64,000 nucleotides of DNA from Methylosinus sp. H3A (GTDB taxonomy: Bacteria; Pseudomonadota; Alphaproteobacteria; Rhizobiales; Beijerinckiaceae): positions 62,001 to 126,000 of the forward strand of contig NZ_JADNQW010000004.1 in the NCBI RefSeq assembly GCF_015709455.1, read 5' to 3'. Numbering within the stretch: position 1 is the first letter of the stretch; each line of letters opens with the position of its first letter. This document shows positions 27,352 to 36,462 of the stretch, in pieces. The position numbers were made by a program, and so were the translations under genes. Below the pieces are notes generated by a model, which was not told where the DNA came from, ran no database searches, and saw nothing but the letters and a program-made list of their open reading frames with translations.

Positions 27352-28200
27352 TCAATGCTCGCGCCGCCACGGCATGGCTAGCGCGCCGAGGACTCGCACG
27401 GCGGCGCTGCTCGCCCAACCGAGAGCGCCGATAATCAGCATCCCGACGACGATGTCCGGGTAGTTTTGAAGCGTGTACGATTCCCAAGTGTAGTAGCCGA
27501 CCCCGAGCTGTCCCGAGATCATTTCCGCGGTCACCAGACAGAACCAGGATGTTCCCATGCCGATCGAGAGCCCGGTGAAGACGCCGGGCAGAGCGCCTGG
27601 TAGAATGACCTCGCGGATGATGGTCGCTTCGCGCGCGCCGAGCGAGCGCGCCGAAGCGACCAGCCGGCCATCCACCTCGCGGATCGCATCTATGGAATTG
27701 AGCAGGATCGGGAACAACGCGCCGGTGAAGGTGATGAAGATCATCGAGGCTTCCGACGACGGAAACATCAGAATAGCAAGAGGTATCCAGGCGACGGCGG
27801 GAATGGGCCGCGCCAGCTCCAACGCCGGCAGCAAGAGGTCTTCGAGCAAGCGTTTGCGTGCGATCACCACGCCCAGCGCCACTCCGACGACCGCCGCCAG
27901 CAGATAGCCGGCGAGCACACGGGCGACGCTCGCCTCGATATGTGACATGAGCTTTCCCGAGAAAATAAGCTCGAGGAAAGCCTCCGCGACCTCGGTGGGC
28001 GCCGGGAGGAACGCGAAGGAAACGAAGGGTAGCCTGAGCTTGGCGGCCGACGCGAATTGCCAGAGCAGGACGAGAGCGGCGATCGATAAGACGCGCAGGG
28101 CCCATCGGCGCGAGGGAGGAGACGCGCGAGAAGACACGGCTGCGCCGGCCTCGCCGCCATCCTTCGGCGCGCTGTGCGACAGTGTGCGCGCATCGGTCAT
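27352..28200 (-). CDS. ABC importer permease, SsuC/TauC type
   Basis: 282-residue inner-membrane protein with about six helices and the BPD_transp_1 coupling motif: EATIIREVILPGALPGVFTG, the EAA loop that docks the ATPase. The start at 28200 overlaps the end of the ATPase gene by four bases (ATGA), so the two are translationally coupled. A 44-base gap leads to the binding-protein gene. The N-terminal 30 residues are charged and probably cytoplasmic. The trio is of the sulfonate, nitrate or bicarbonate importer class. Confidence 0.88.
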   Translation of the reverse strand: MTDARTLSHSAPKDGGEAGAAVSSRASPPSRRWALRVLSIAALVLLWQFASAAKLRLPFVSFAFLPAPTEVAEAFLELIFSGKLMSHIEASVARVLAGYLLAAVVGVALGVVIARKRLLEDLLLPALELARPIPAVAWIPLAILMFPSSEASMIFITFTGALFPILLNSIDAIREVDGRLVASARSLGAREATIIREVILPGALPGVFTGLSIGMGTSWFCLVTAEMISGQLGVGYYTWESYTLQNYPDIVVGMLIIGALGWASSAAVRVLGALAMPWRREH

Positions 28201-29048
28201 GGGAGCGCGTCCGATTTCTCGAAGGCGCGGCGGCTTTCCTGTCGGATCAACTCGAGACAGCGGGCCTTGGCCTCGATGAAGTCCGCGCTCGCATAGATCT
28301 CCCGTGGCCGGGGGCGCGGCAGCTCGACCCGCAGATCGAGCCGGACTCGTCCCGGCGCCGCGCTCAGGACGATGACGCGATCGCCGAGAAATAAGGCCTC
28401 GTCCACATCATGCGTGACGAAAACGACCGTGTTGCCGACCTCGCGCCATTGCTCGAGGAGATGTTCCTGCATCAGCGCTCTCGTTTGCGCGTCGAGGGCG
28501 CCGAAGGGCTCGTCCATCAGCAGCACGGCTGGGCGATTGACGAGCGCACGGGCGATGGCGACGCGTTGCTGCATGCCGCCGGAGAGCTTCGCCGGATAGT
28601 CCTGCGCGAAGCGCGCGAGCCCGACCGTGGCCAGATAGTCGCGGGCGGCGCGGCGCGCTTCGGCGCGTGACGCGCCCTGCATGCGCAGGCCGAAGGCGAC
28701 ATTGTCTTGCGCCGTCTTCCACGGAAAGAGCGAATAGTGCTGAAACACGATGCCTCGGTCGGGTCCTGGCCCGCGCACGGGCGCGCCGTCGACCGCGACA
28801 TTGCCGGCGGACGGAGCAACGAAGCCGCCGATCGCATTGAGCGCCGTCGATTTGCCGCAGCCCGAAGGGCCGAGGAGGCAGAGGAATTCGCCGGGCTCGA
28901 TCGTGAGGCTCAGCTCAAAGAGACCGGCGCCCTCTCCAAAAGAAACCGAGACGCCTTTTAATTCGACGCGCCCCCTTCCCGCCCCTGGCTGCGGCGATGA
29001 AAGTCGGGCCTCTTCGCCCGAGCCCGGATTGCCGCTGGTCTGAAGCAT
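28197..29048 (-). CDS. ABC importer ATPase, SsuB/TauB type
   Basis: 283-residue nucleotide-binding subunit from ATG 29048. Walker A is LLGPSGCGKST, the Q-loop VFQHYSLFPWKT, the signature KLSGGMQQRVAIARAL, Walker B VLLMDEPFGALDAQTR and the H-loop VFVTHDVDEALFLG. It is the first gene of the importer operon and is divergent from the AprA-like gene across a 75-base gap. The open frame extends far upstream antisense to that gene, but the start at 29048 fits homologous lengths. Confidence 0.9.
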   Translation of the reverse strand: MLQTSGNPGSGEEARLSSPQPGAGRGRVELKGVSVSFGEGAGLFELSLTIEPGEFLCLLGPSGCGKSTALNAIGGFVAPSAGNVAVDGAPVRGPGPDRGIVFQHYSLFPWKTAQDNVAFGLRMQGASRAEARRAARDYLATVGLARFAQDYPAKLSGGMQQRVAIARALVNRPAVLLMDEPFGALDAQTRALMQEHLLEQWREVGNTVVFVTHDVDEALFLGDRVIVLSAAPGRVRLDLRVELPRPRPREIYASADFIEAKARCLELIRQESRRAFEKSDALP

Positions 29049-29123
29049 ATAAAAAATATAGACTAAAAGGCTGAGAAAAAGCAAACCGCCCGGGGCGGGC
29101 GGAAAAAACGAGAAGGGGGTCGA
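29049..29123. promoter_or_regulatory. Divergent promoter region, importer / AprBA-like operon
   Basis: The only non-coding DNA between the importer ATPase (minus) and the flavoprotein (plus). The part next to the ATPase start is AT-rich (ATATAAAAAATATAGAC), suitable for a -10 element. A GAAGGGGG ribosome site precedes the plus-strand GTG. Both operons are probably controlled together; no specific operator could be named. Confidence 0.5.
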
Positions 29124-30860
29124 GTGAGCCATATCGACGACGCCGACGCTGTCTATGAGGCCGATGTGCTCGTCATAGGGGGCGGAACCGCCGGCCCGCT
29201 CGCCGCTTATAAGGCGAAGGCGGCAAATCCGGCGCTGAAGGTCGTTCTGCTCGAGAAGGCCAATGTGAAACGTTCCGGCGCCATCGCGATCGGCATGGAC
29301 GGACTCAACAATGCGGTCATCCCGGGCTTCGCCAGCCCCGAGCAATATGTCCGCGAGATCACCATAGCGAACGACGGGATCGTCTATCAGAAGGCGCTGC
29401 TCGCCTATGCCGAGCGCTCCTTCGACATGATCTGCGAACTCGACCGATGGGGCGTCAAATTCCTCAAGGACGAGAATGGCGATTACGATGTGAAGAAGGT
29501 CCATCATCTGGGGACCTATGTGTTGCCGATGCCGGAAGGAGGCTCGGTCAAGAAGATTCTCTACAGGCAATTGCGCAAGGCGCAGGTGCTGATCTCCAAC
29601 CGCTTCATGGTGACGCGCCTGCTCACGGCGAAGGACGGTCGCGTCGCGGGCGCGATCGCGGTCAACAGCCGTAGCGCCGAACTGCTGGTCATACGCGCCA
29701 AGGCGGTGATTCTCGCGGCCGGCGCAGCGGGGCGCCTCGGCTTGCCGGCCTCCGGCTATCTCTGGGGAACCTATGAGAACCCCGCCAATTCCGGCGACGG
29801 CTATGCGATGGCGTTCCACGCCGGCGCCGAATTGACCAATCTCGAATGCTTCCAGATCAATCCGCTCATCAAGGACTATAATGGCCCCGCCTGCGCCTAT
29901 GTCGGAGGGCCGTTCGGCGCCTACACGGCGAACAGCCGCGGCGAGCGCTTCATCGAATCCGACTATTGGTCGGGACAGATGATGCTGGAATTCTATCGCG
30001 AGCTCCAGAGCGGGAGCGGCCCCGTGTTTCTCAAATTCGACCATCTTGCGCCAGAGACCATCGCTGAGGTCGAAGGGATTCTGCACGAGGTCGAACGTCC
30101 CTCACGCAGGCAATTTCATGCGGGGCGCGGCACCGATTATCGCCGCGACATGGTCGAGATGCACATATCGGAGATCGGCTTCTGCTCCGGCCACAGCGCT
30201 TCGGGCGTGTGGGTCGACGAATTCGCGCGCACGACGGTCGAGGGACTTTATGCGGCGGGCGACATGGCGAGCGTGCCGCATAATTATATGCTCGGCGCCT
30301 TCGTCAATGGCGCGATCGCGGGAGAACATGCGGCGGCATATGCGCGCGAGGTCGATCTCGCCGATTGCGACCCGGCGCAGATCGAGGCCGAGCGCGCACG
30401 CACCCGGGCGCCGCTGCGCAATGAGAAGGGCCTGCCGGCCAATCAGGTCGAATATAAGATACGGCGCTTCGTCAACGATTATCTCCAGCCCCCTAAGTCC
30501 CCGCGCAAATATGAGATCGCGCAGAAGCGCTTCGCCGAAATTCGCGCAGACTTGCAACGCCTCGTCGCGCGCGACGCGCATGAGCTCATGCGAGCGCTCG
30601 AGGCGCATTCGATCCTCGATTGCGCGGAGATGGCGGCGGCCGCCTCGCTCTATCGCAAGGAAAGCCGCTGGGGCCTGTACCATTATCGTCTCGACTACCC
30701 GGATCGCAACGACGAGGACTGGTTCTGCCATGTGCAACTCTATAAGGATGTGAAGGGCGCCATCGCTTGTCGTAAGCGTGCCGTCGATCCTTATATCGTG
30801 CCGGTGGAGGCGACGGAGCGCGACGCCTATGACCGTCTGCGCATAGAAGCGCGAAGCTGA
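29124..30860 (+). CDS. AprA-like FAD oxidoreductase
   Basis: 578-residue flavoprotein of the fumarate reductase/adenylylsulfate reductase alpha family. The dinucleotide-binding motif VLVIGGGTAGPLAAYKA lies at residues 15-31. AAGAAGRLGLPASGYLWGT, NSGDGYAMAFHAGAEL and GVWVDEFARTTVEGLYAAGD are the FAD-contact blocks. It starts at GTG with GGGGG upstream and is followed after 7 bases by a two-cluster ferredoxin, reproducing the AprBA architecture in reverse gene order. True dissimilatory AprA reduces APS or oxidises sulfite. This protein is shorter and sits with a sulfonate-type importer, so it probably handles another sulfur compound. Substrate unknown. Confidence 0.8.
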   Translation: MSHIDDADAVYEADVLVIGGGTAGPLAAYKAKAANPALKVVLLEKANVKRSGAIAIGMDGLNNAVIPGFASPEQYVREITIANDGIVYQKALLAYAERSFDMICELDRWGVKFLKDENGDYDVKKVHHLGTYVLPMPEGGSVKKILYRQLRKAQVLISNRFMVTRLLTAKDGRVAGAIAVNSRSAELLVIRAKAVILAAGAAGRLGLPASGYLWGTYENPANSGDGYAMAFHAGAELTNLECFQINPLIKDYNGPACAYVGGPFGAYTANSRGERFIESDYWSGQMMLEFYRELQSGSGPVFLKFDHLAPETIAEVEGILHEVERPSRRQFHAGRGTDYRRDMVEMHISEIGFCSGHSASGVWVDEFARTTVEGLYAAGDMASVPHNYMLGAFVNGAIAGEHAAAYAREVDLADCDPAQIEAERARTRAPLRNEKGLPANQVEYKIRRFVNDYLQPPKSPRKYEIAQKRFAEIRADLQRLVARDAHELMRALEAHSILDCAEMAAAASLYRKESRWGLYHYRLDYPDRNDEDWFCHVQLYKDVKGAIACRKRAVDPYIVPVEATERDAYDRLRIEARS

Positions 30861-30867
30861 GGGTCCC

Positions 30868-31101
30868 ATGTCTTTCGCCGAGAACCCTTCCGAATTTCCC
30901 GTCAAGGTCGACCTCGAGAAGTGCATCGCCGACAAGGGCTGCACCATCTGCGTCGACGTCTGCCCGCTCGACGTTCTGCGCATCGATCCGGCGACGGGAA
31001 AAGCGCATATGAAATATGACGAATGCTGGTATTGCCTGCCCTGCGAGCTCGATTGCCCGACGAAGGCGATCACCGTGTCGATTCCCTATCTCCTGCGGTG
31101 A
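30868..31101 (+). CDS. Two-[4Fe-4S] ferredoxin, AprB-like
   Basis: 77-residue protein with eight cysteines: C19-x5-C25-x2-C28-x3-C32-P and C53-x2-C56-x2-C59-x3-C63-P. The wide first spacing, the tryptophan after C53 and the overall style resemble the N-terminal domain of the AprB beta subunit. It should pass electrons to or from the FAD of the preceding flavoprotein. It lacks the long C-terminal tail of real AprB, which wraps around AprA. Its stop overlaps a possible GTG start of the next gene (GTGA). Confidence 0.88.
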   Translation: MSFAENPSEFPVKVDLEKCIADKGCTICVDVCPLDVLRIDPATGKAHMKYDECWYCLPCELDCPTKAITVSIPYLLR

Positions 31102-31106
31102 CGGCG

Positions 31107-32078
31107 ATGGCGCGCGACGGCATTTTCGAAGAACAAGGAATCGATCTCGCCGACATCGCCGAGCGCTTCGGAAGCGAGGATGCCGATGAGCGACGCATCG
31201 CGATCATGGATCTCGCCGAGAGCGGCGAGCCGGCGGGCGAAGCGCTGCTCATCCAGGCGTTGCGCGATCCGCATCCGGGCGTGAGGCGCGCGGCGGCCGG
31301 CGGGCTCGAGCAATTCGACGGGGCGGCGGCGGCGAGCGCTCTGGCGATCGCCCTTCTCGACGCGGACGCCGAAGTCGCCGCCACGGCCGATTCCAGCCTT
31401 CGTCAGTTCCGTACGCCGGAAGCGGCGCCGCCCCTTCTCGCGCTCGTCGGTCACGAGCGGGCGGATGTCCGCGCTGCAGCCTGGAGGGGGTTGCGCGGCC
31501 TGCGCGTCACGGCGACGCTGACGCCCGCTCTACGCGCGCTCGAGGATGAAGACGCCCAGGTGCGGCGGGAGGCGATCGGCGCGGTGGCCTATTTGAAGGA
31601 CAAGACGACGACGCCGGCGTTGATCCACGCCGTCCGCGACGATCATTTCGAGGTGCGGCGGGCCGCCCTGGCGGCGCTCGCCTTCGCGCCAGCGCCGGCG
31701 ATTCTCGAGGCGATACGCGCCGGCCTCGCCGACGCACATTGGCGCGTGCGAGAGGCCGCCGCCGCTCTCGCCGGAAAGGCGCGAGCGACGGGAGTCGAGG
31801 CGGGCCTGATTCATACGCTGTCGGACGAGAGCTGGCAGGTCGCCCTCCAGGCAGCTCGCTCTCTCGGATGCACGGGGGCGGTCGAAGCGATTGCGGCGCT
31901 CGGCGCGCTGACGACGCACGCCGTGAGCAATCTGCGCAAGGAAGTCGCCGCCGCCCTCGGCGAAATCCGCCACGCCGACGCCCTGCCGATCCTCGGGCGC
32001 CTGGCCGAAGACCCGGACCCCGACGTGCGCAAGATCGCCCGCTGGTCGATCCATCTCATCGACTCCTCCGCACGCTGA
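31107..32078 (+). CDS. HEAT-repeat protein
   Basis: 323-residue, all-helical protein built of about nine HEAT/PBS-lyase-type repeats of some 31 residues (for example EALLIQALRDPHPGVRRAAA and LPILGRLAEDPDPDVRKIAR). ATG 31107 is the listed start. GTG 31098, which overlaps the ferredoxin stop as GTGA, is equally possible and would imply translational coupling. There is no catalytic motif. Such proteins act as scaffolds or aid cofactor insertion. Its place as third gene with the AprBA-like pair suggests an assembly or docking role, which is an inference. Confidence 0.75.
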   Translation: MARDGIFEEQGIDLADIAERFGSEDADERRIAIMDLAESGEPAGEALLIQALRDPHPGVRRAAAGGLEQFDGAAAASALAIALLDADAEVAATADSSLRQFRTPEAAPPLLALVGHERADVRAAAWRGLRGLRVTATLTPALRALEDEDAQVRREAIGAVAYLKDKTTTPALIHAVRDDHFEVRRAALAALAFAPAPAILEAIRAGLADAHWRVREAAAALAGKARATGVEAGLIHTLSDESWQVALQAARSLGCTGAVEAIAALGALTTHAVSNLRKEVAAALGEIRHADALPILGRLAEDPDPDVRKIARWSIHLIDSSAR

Positions 32079-32090
32079 GGCCAACTGGCC

Positions 32091-33461
32091 TCAGAGACGG
32101 CCCAGCGACTCGAGATGCGGCGTCGGGAAAGGCTGGAGCTTTTCGAACGCCCTTGCGAGACGCAACACCGTCGCGTCGCCGAATTGCGGCCCGACGATAT
32201 GGAGCCCGACCGGCAGGCCATTATTGTCGAAGCCCGCGGGCGCGGAGGCGGCCGGCTGCTGCGTGATGTTGAACGGGAAGGCGAAGGGCGTCTCCGGCGC
32301 CGTCCCGACGCGCGGAACCGGCTTGGACTGCACGGGCGTCACCAGCAGATCGTATTTCTCGTGGAACCGGCGCAACTGAATGCCGAGCTCGGTGCGCCGC
32401 TCATTGGCCTCGACGACCTCTGCGAGCGTTTGGCGCTCCAGCCGCTCGACGCGCTTGCGTATCCCCGGATCGATGAGGTCCAGTCCGGCGTCGCCGATAT
32501 CGCGGCGCAGGCGGATCGCCCGCTCGGCGTTGATCGCGTCGATGATCGCGGACGGGTCCGAGAAGCCAGGATCGGCCTCCTCGACGATAACGCCGAGCTC
32601 GGCGAGGCGCGCCACCGCGCGGTCGACGACGGCGGCGACGCCCGGATCGACCTGGATATAGCCGAGCGTGCGGCTATAGGCGACCCGCAGTCCCTTCACG
32701 CCGCCGTCGAGGCCGGCGGTCCAATCGCGGCCGTCGCTGGGCAGGCTCGTCCAATCGCGCGCATCCGGCTGGGCGATGACATTCAACAGCAGGGCGGCGT
32801 CGGTCACCGTGCGCGTGATGGGGCCGATGTGGAACAGCGAACCATTGTGCGGATAGCCGGCGACGCGGCCGAAGGTCGGCTTGAAGCCGAACACGCCATT
32901 GATCGCCGCGGGATTGCGGATGGAGCCGCCGCCGTCCGTCGCCACCTGCAACGGCCCGAGGCCGAGAGCGGCCGCGACGCCGGCGCCGCCGCTGCTGCCG
33001 CCGCTCACATATTGCCGATCCCAGGCATTGGGCGTCACGCCCGCGAGCTTTGTCTCCGTGAGGCCTTTGAGGCCGAACTCGGCCGTCTGGGTCTTGCCCA
33101 GTATGACGGCGCCCGAGTCGCGGAGGCGCGCTGCAGGCGGGGAATCGGCCTGCTGCACAGTGTCCGGCGTCGCGAGGCTTCCCTTGCGCGTCGGAAAGCC
33201 CTTCACATTGAGCAGATCCTTGAAGCCGACGGGAACCCCGTCGAGGAGCCCGAGCGGCGCGCCTTTCGCCCAACGCGCCTCGGAGGCCTTGGCCTGCGCC
33301 AGCGCGGCCTCTGCGTCGACGGCGCGATAGGCGTTGAAATGCGGTTGCAGCTCGGCGATGCGTTTCAACGTCGCCGCCGCGACCTCGACGGGCGAGAGGG
33401 CCTTCGAACGATAGGCGGCGATCAGCTCGCTCGCTGAAACCTGCGTCAGATCTTGCGGCAC
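32091..33461 (-). CDS. Amidase signature family enzyme
   Basis: 456-residue hydrolase with the complete Ser-cis-Ser-Lys triad. K81 is in VGFKDLLNVKG, S156 in YVSGGSSGGAG, and nucleophile S180 in ATDGGGSIRNPAAING. Length and the end (LPVGLHIVGPQFGDATVLRL) fit GatA-like amidases that hydrolyse small amides; GatA itself is unlikely because gatB and gatC are absent. No signal peptide, so it acts in the cytoplasm. It converges on the HEAT-repeat gene and is divergent from the MetQ-like operon. It could release ammonia or an amine from an imported compound. Confidence 0.87.
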   Translation of the reverse strand: MPQDLTQVSASELIAAYRSKALSPVEVAAATLKRIAELQPHFNAYRAVDAEAALAQAKASEARWAKGAPLGLLDGVPVGFKDLLNVKGFPTRKGSLATPDTVQQADSPPAARLRDSGAVILGKTQTAEFGLKGLTETKLAGVTPNAWDRQYVSGGSSGGAGVAAALGLGPLQVATDGGGSIRNPAAINGVFGFKPTFGRVAGYPHNGSLFHIGPITRTVTDAALLLNVIAQPDARDWTSLPSDGRDWTAGLDGGVKGLRVAYSRTLGYIQVDPGVAAVVDRAVARLAELGVIVEEADPGFSDPSAIIDAINAERAIRLRRDIGDAGLDLIDPGIRKRVERLERQTLAEVVEANERRTELGIQLRRFHEKYDLLVTPVQSKPVPRVGTAPETPFAFPFNITQQPAASAPAGFDNNGLPVGLHIVGPQFGDATVLRLARAFEKLQPFPTPHLESLGRL

Positions 33462-33760
33462 GGCGTCCTCAAATCCCCTCGATTTTTCGATCTTATTGGT
33501 AGAAATATGAACGGGTCAATGCAAGGGCTTCGGCATCTAGCGCCCTCGCGCGATCATCCAGACCGGCCAATGCCGTTGGCGTAAGGGCTCGGCGCAGGCA
33601 ACTGAGCCCGAGCGCGGCAGTTGGGCGCGGTTCCTGAGCGGATGCTATATTGACATTATCTACTGGTATAGTCTTTTTTATGCTGAGATCACGCGGCCAC
33701 AGGATCGACGCAATGACCAGGGCTCCGAACAGAGCGGGACCCGCTTCCACCGAAGCGGCC
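33462..33760. promoter_or_regulatory. Divergent intergenic region, amidase / metQNI
   Basis: About 300 bases between the two divergent genes. Near 33645-33671 an AT-rich stretch has CTATA and TATAG in inverted orientation around TTGACATTATCTACTGG. This could be a promoter with an operator for the plus-strand importer operon. No gene is convincing here. Two in-frame ATGs (33680, 33713) would extend the MetQ-like protein. Confidence 0.4.
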
Positions 33761-34573
33761 ATGGAGAAATGCGTCCGCCGTTCGATCTTCTGGCTCGCGC
33801 TGGCTACGACGTTCGCCCTGTCCGCTCTCGCGCTTCCCGCGGCGCCGGCCGTCGCGGCCACAGTGCGTATCGGCATTATCGGAGGCGAGGATGAAGACCT
33901 TTGGAAAGTGGTGGCGGCGCAGGCCGCCGCCAATGGATTGACCATAAAGACCGTCGTCTTCAACGACTACACCCAGCCCAACGAGGCCTTGGAGCGCGGC
34001 GACGTCGACGCCAATGCGTTTCAGCACAAGCCCTATCTCGATAATCAGATCAGGACGCGCGGCTACCACATCACGCCTGTCGGCTTCACCGCGGTCTGGC
34101 CGATCGGCCTCTATTCGCGCAAGGTCCATTCCCCGGCCAATTTGCCGAAAGGCGCGATCATCGGCGTTCCCAATGATCCATCGAACGAGGGGCGCGCTTT
34201 GATCCTCCTGCAACGGGTCGGGCTGATCGAGCTGCGCGACGGCGCGGGCATACTCGCCACGACCGCGGACATAGTCGGTAATCCGAAAGGTCTCGTGATC
34301 AAGGAGCTCGACGCCGGCGTCGTCGGTCGCGTCATCGACGACCTTTCGGCCGCGGTGGTCAACACCGATTGGGCGCTCAAATCCGGGCTGCGAGTCGAGG
34401 ATCGCATTGCGCAGGAGCCTCTCGCCGACAATCCTTACCGGAACTTCATCGCTGTAAAAGCCGGCCGTGAGAACGAGCCCTGGGTCAGGACGCTCGTCGG
34501 CGCCTATCAGAACGACGTGGTGAAGAACGCGCTGACGAAAATCTTCCACGGGACAGGCCTTCCCGCATGGTGA
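33761..34573 (+). CDS. metQ: MetQ/NlpA-family binding protein
   Basis: 270-residue periplasmic binding protein. From ATG 33761 it has a signal peptide (RRSIFWLALATTFALSALAL ending PAVAA). ATG 33713 is the alternative and has a better GGAT ribosome site. Family motifs are NDYTQPNEALERGDVDANAF, FQHKPYLDNQ, GAIIGVPNDPSNEGRALILL and AAVVNTDWALKSGL. There is no lipobox cysteine, unlike classical MetQ. MetQ relatives bind methionine or related sulfur amino acids. The MetN- and MetI-type genes follow at once, making a complete importer at the head of a sulfur operon. Confidence 0.85.
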   Translation: MEKCVRRSIFWLALATTFALSALALPAAPAVAATVRIGIIGGEDEDLWKVVAAQAAANGLTIKTVVFNDYTQPNEALERGDVDANAFQHKPYLDNQIRTRGYHITPVGFTAVWPIGLYSRKVHSPANLPKGAIIGVPNDPSNEGRALILLQRVGLIELRDGAGILATTADIVGNPKGLVIKELDAGVVGRVIDDLSAAVVNTDWALKSGLRVEDRIAQEPLADNPYRNFIAVKAGRENEPWVRTLVGAYQNDVVKNALTKIFHGTGLPAW

Positions 34574-34601
34574 ATTTCATGGCCGGCGCCCACAATGACG
34601 A

Positions 34602-35714
34602 TTGCCCCGAAGGTCCCGCTTGAACGCGCCGACGTTTTCCTTCAACGCATCGACGCTCGGCTCGTCGAGCGAGAGCGGCCCGCCGCCTGTCGTGCGGCTG
34701 CACGAGGTGACGAAGCGGTTCGGCGAGACGATAGCCTTGGACCAGGTCTCGCTCTCGATTCGCCGCGGCGAGGTTCTCGGCCTTATCGGCCGCAGCGGCG
34801 CCGGCAAGTCGACGCTCATCCGCTGCCTCAATGGTCTCGAGCGGCCCGACAGCGGCGATGTCGAGATCGAAGGGCGTTCGATCATCGGACTCAGCGAGCG
34901 CGAGCTGCAGCCGTTCCGTCGCAGAATCGGCATCGTCTTCCAGCACTTCAATCTGATGTCGGCGAAGACCGTGGCGGGAAATATCGCTTTGCCGCTCGAG
35001 ATCGAAGGCCAGCCGCGCGCGGCCCGCGAAGCGCGCGTCGCCGAGCTGCTCGATCTGATCGGGCTCGCCGACAAGGCGAGCGCCTATCCGGCGCAGCTCT
35101 CCGGTGGTCAAAAGCAGCGCGTCGGCATCGCGCGCGCTCTGGCCGCGCGGCCGGCGCTGCTGCTGTCGGATGAAGCGACATCCGCCCTTGATCCCGAAAC
35201 GACGGACGCGATCCTGGAACTGCTGCGGGATATCAACCGCAAGCTCGATCTCACCGTCCTATTGGTGACGCATGAAATGAGCGTCGTTCGCGCCATCGCC
35301 GACCGCGTGGCGGTGCTCGACGGCGGGAGAATTGTCGAAGAAGGACCGAGCGGGCGAATATTCGCCTCGCCGGGCGCCGCGACGACCCGCAGCCTGCTGC
35401 GCGCCTATCGGCCGACATTGCCGGACGAGCTCGCGGCGCGCCTCGTCCCCAGCCCGGGAGAGCGAACGGTGCTGAAAGTCGTCGTCATCGGCGCTCAGGC
35501 GCGCGCGCCGCTGCTGGCGGATCTCGCCCTCGCGACGGGCCTGCGCGCAACCCTGGTCCATGGCGGCGTGGACCGTGTGAATGGCGAGGAGATCGGCGCG
35601 CTGTTTCTCGAAGCCGATGGGCGCGATCGGGCGCAATTCTCTGCTGCGTTGGACTTCTTGCGCCAGCGCGCGAGCAAGGCGGAGGTTCTCGGCCATGTCG
35701 CCGGCGATGATTGA
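34602..35714 (+). CDS. metN: MetN-type ABC importer ATPase
   Basis: 370-residue ATPase: Walker A LIGRSGAGKSTLIRCLNG, signature QLSGGQKQRVGIARAL, Walker B LLLSDEATSALDPETT, H-loop LLVTHEMSVVRAIADR. A C-terminal NIL-type domain of about 80 residues (VLKVVVIGAQARAPLLADLA, NGEEIGALFLEADG) is the regulatory, ligand-sensing domain of MetN. The start is uncertain: TTG 34602 and TTG 34620 are both possible because no ATG is well placed. It overlaps the permease gene by 20 bases. Confidence 0.88.
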   Translation: MPRRSRLNAPTFSFNASTLGSSSESGPPPVVRLHEVTKRFGETIALDQVSLSIRRGEVLGLIGRSGAGKSTLIRCLNGLERPDSGDVEIEGRSIIGLSERELQPFRRRIGIVFQHFNLMSAKTVAGNIALPLEIEGQPRAAREARVAELLDLIGLADKASAYPAQLSGGQKQRVGIARALAARPALLLSDEATSALDPETTDAILELLRDINRKLDLTVLLVTHEMSVVRAIADRVAVLDGGRIVEEGPSGRIFASPGAATTRSLLRAYRPTLPDELAARLVPSPGERTVLKVVVIGAQARAPLLADLALATGLRATLVHGGVDRVNGEEIGALFLEADGRDRAQFSAALDFLRQRASKAEVLGHVAGDD

Positions 35715-36369
35715 GCTGCTGTGGCGAGCGTTCCTAGAAACTCTGGTCATGACGGCTGCCGCTGGATTCGTTTCGCTCGCGCTGGGGCTGCCGCTCGGAC
35801 TGCTGCTCGTCATGACCGATCGAAACGGAATCGTCGAGCGCGTTTGGCTCAACCGGCTGATCGGCGCGATCGTGAACGCGGTCCGATCCGTTCCGTTCAT
35901 CATTCTCCTCGTCGCGGCGATTCCGCTCACGCGATGGATCGTCGGCACGTCGATCGGCGTCGCGGCCGCCATCGTGCCCTTGTCGCTCGCGGCGATCCCC
36001 TATTATGCGCGAATCGCCGAGCTGTCCTTTCGCGAGGTCGATCCGGGCCTGATCGAGGCGGCGCGCGCGATGGGCGGCAGCCGTTGGACGATCGTTTCGA
36101 AAGTGCTGATTCCAGAAGCGCTGCCGGGCCTCACGAGCGGCTTCACAGTGACTCTCGTGACGCTGATCGGCGCTTCCGCCATGGCGGGGGCGGTCGGCTC
36201 GGGCGGGCTCGGCGATCTCGCCATTCGTTACGGATATCAGCGCTTCGAGACGAATGTCATGATCGTCGTCGTCCTCCTGCTCATCGCGCTCGTGTCCGCG
36301 CTGCAATGGGTCGGCGACAAGGCTTCGGCGAGGTTCGACAAGCGAAAGGGCGCGAATGCAAAATCGTGA
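35695..36369 (+). CDS. metI: MetI-type ABC importer permease
   Basis: 224-residue membrane protein from ATG 35695, with GGAGG at good spacing; ATG 35707 is the alternative. Five predicted helices and the EAA coupling segment (VDPGLIEAARAMGGSRWTIV, then PEALPGLTSGF) match MetI. AGAVGSGGLGDLAIRYGYQR is the family's conserved end. It completes the MetQNI importer. Overlap with metN indicates translational coupling. Confidence 0.9.
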   Translation: MSPAMIELLWRAFLETLVMTAAAGFVSLALGLPLGLLLVMTDRNGIVERVWLNRLIGAIVNAVRSVPFIILLVAAIPLTRWIVGTSIGVAAAIVPLSLAAIPYYARIAELSFREVDPGLIEAARAMGGSRWTIVSKVLIPEALPGLTSGFTVTLVTLIGASAMAGAVGSGGLGDLAIRYGYQRFETNVMIVVVLLLIALVSALQWVGDKASARFDKRKGANAKS

Positions 36370-36462
36370 AGACCGCCCCTGCGCGCCGGTTCGCTGTTCG
36401 ACGTCGCGCTTCTCATATTCGAAGGCTCGCAGCCTTCTTCCGTCAAATCGAGGTCCGCACGC

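Noticed and set aside
26105..27463. A 452-codon plus-strand open frame across the binding-protein gene
   Set aside because: It is antisense to a gene with clear family motifs, has an Arg/His-rich composition without any domain, and arises from GC-rich third positions.
32115..33437. A 440-codon plus-strand open frame across the amidase gene
   Set aside because: The antisense strand carries the complete amidase triad; this frame is a compositional shadow.
32091..33461. GatA subunit of the tRNA amidotransferase
   Set aside because: No gatB or gatC neighbours, and the gene sits within a scavenging cluster; a general small-molecule amidase fits better.
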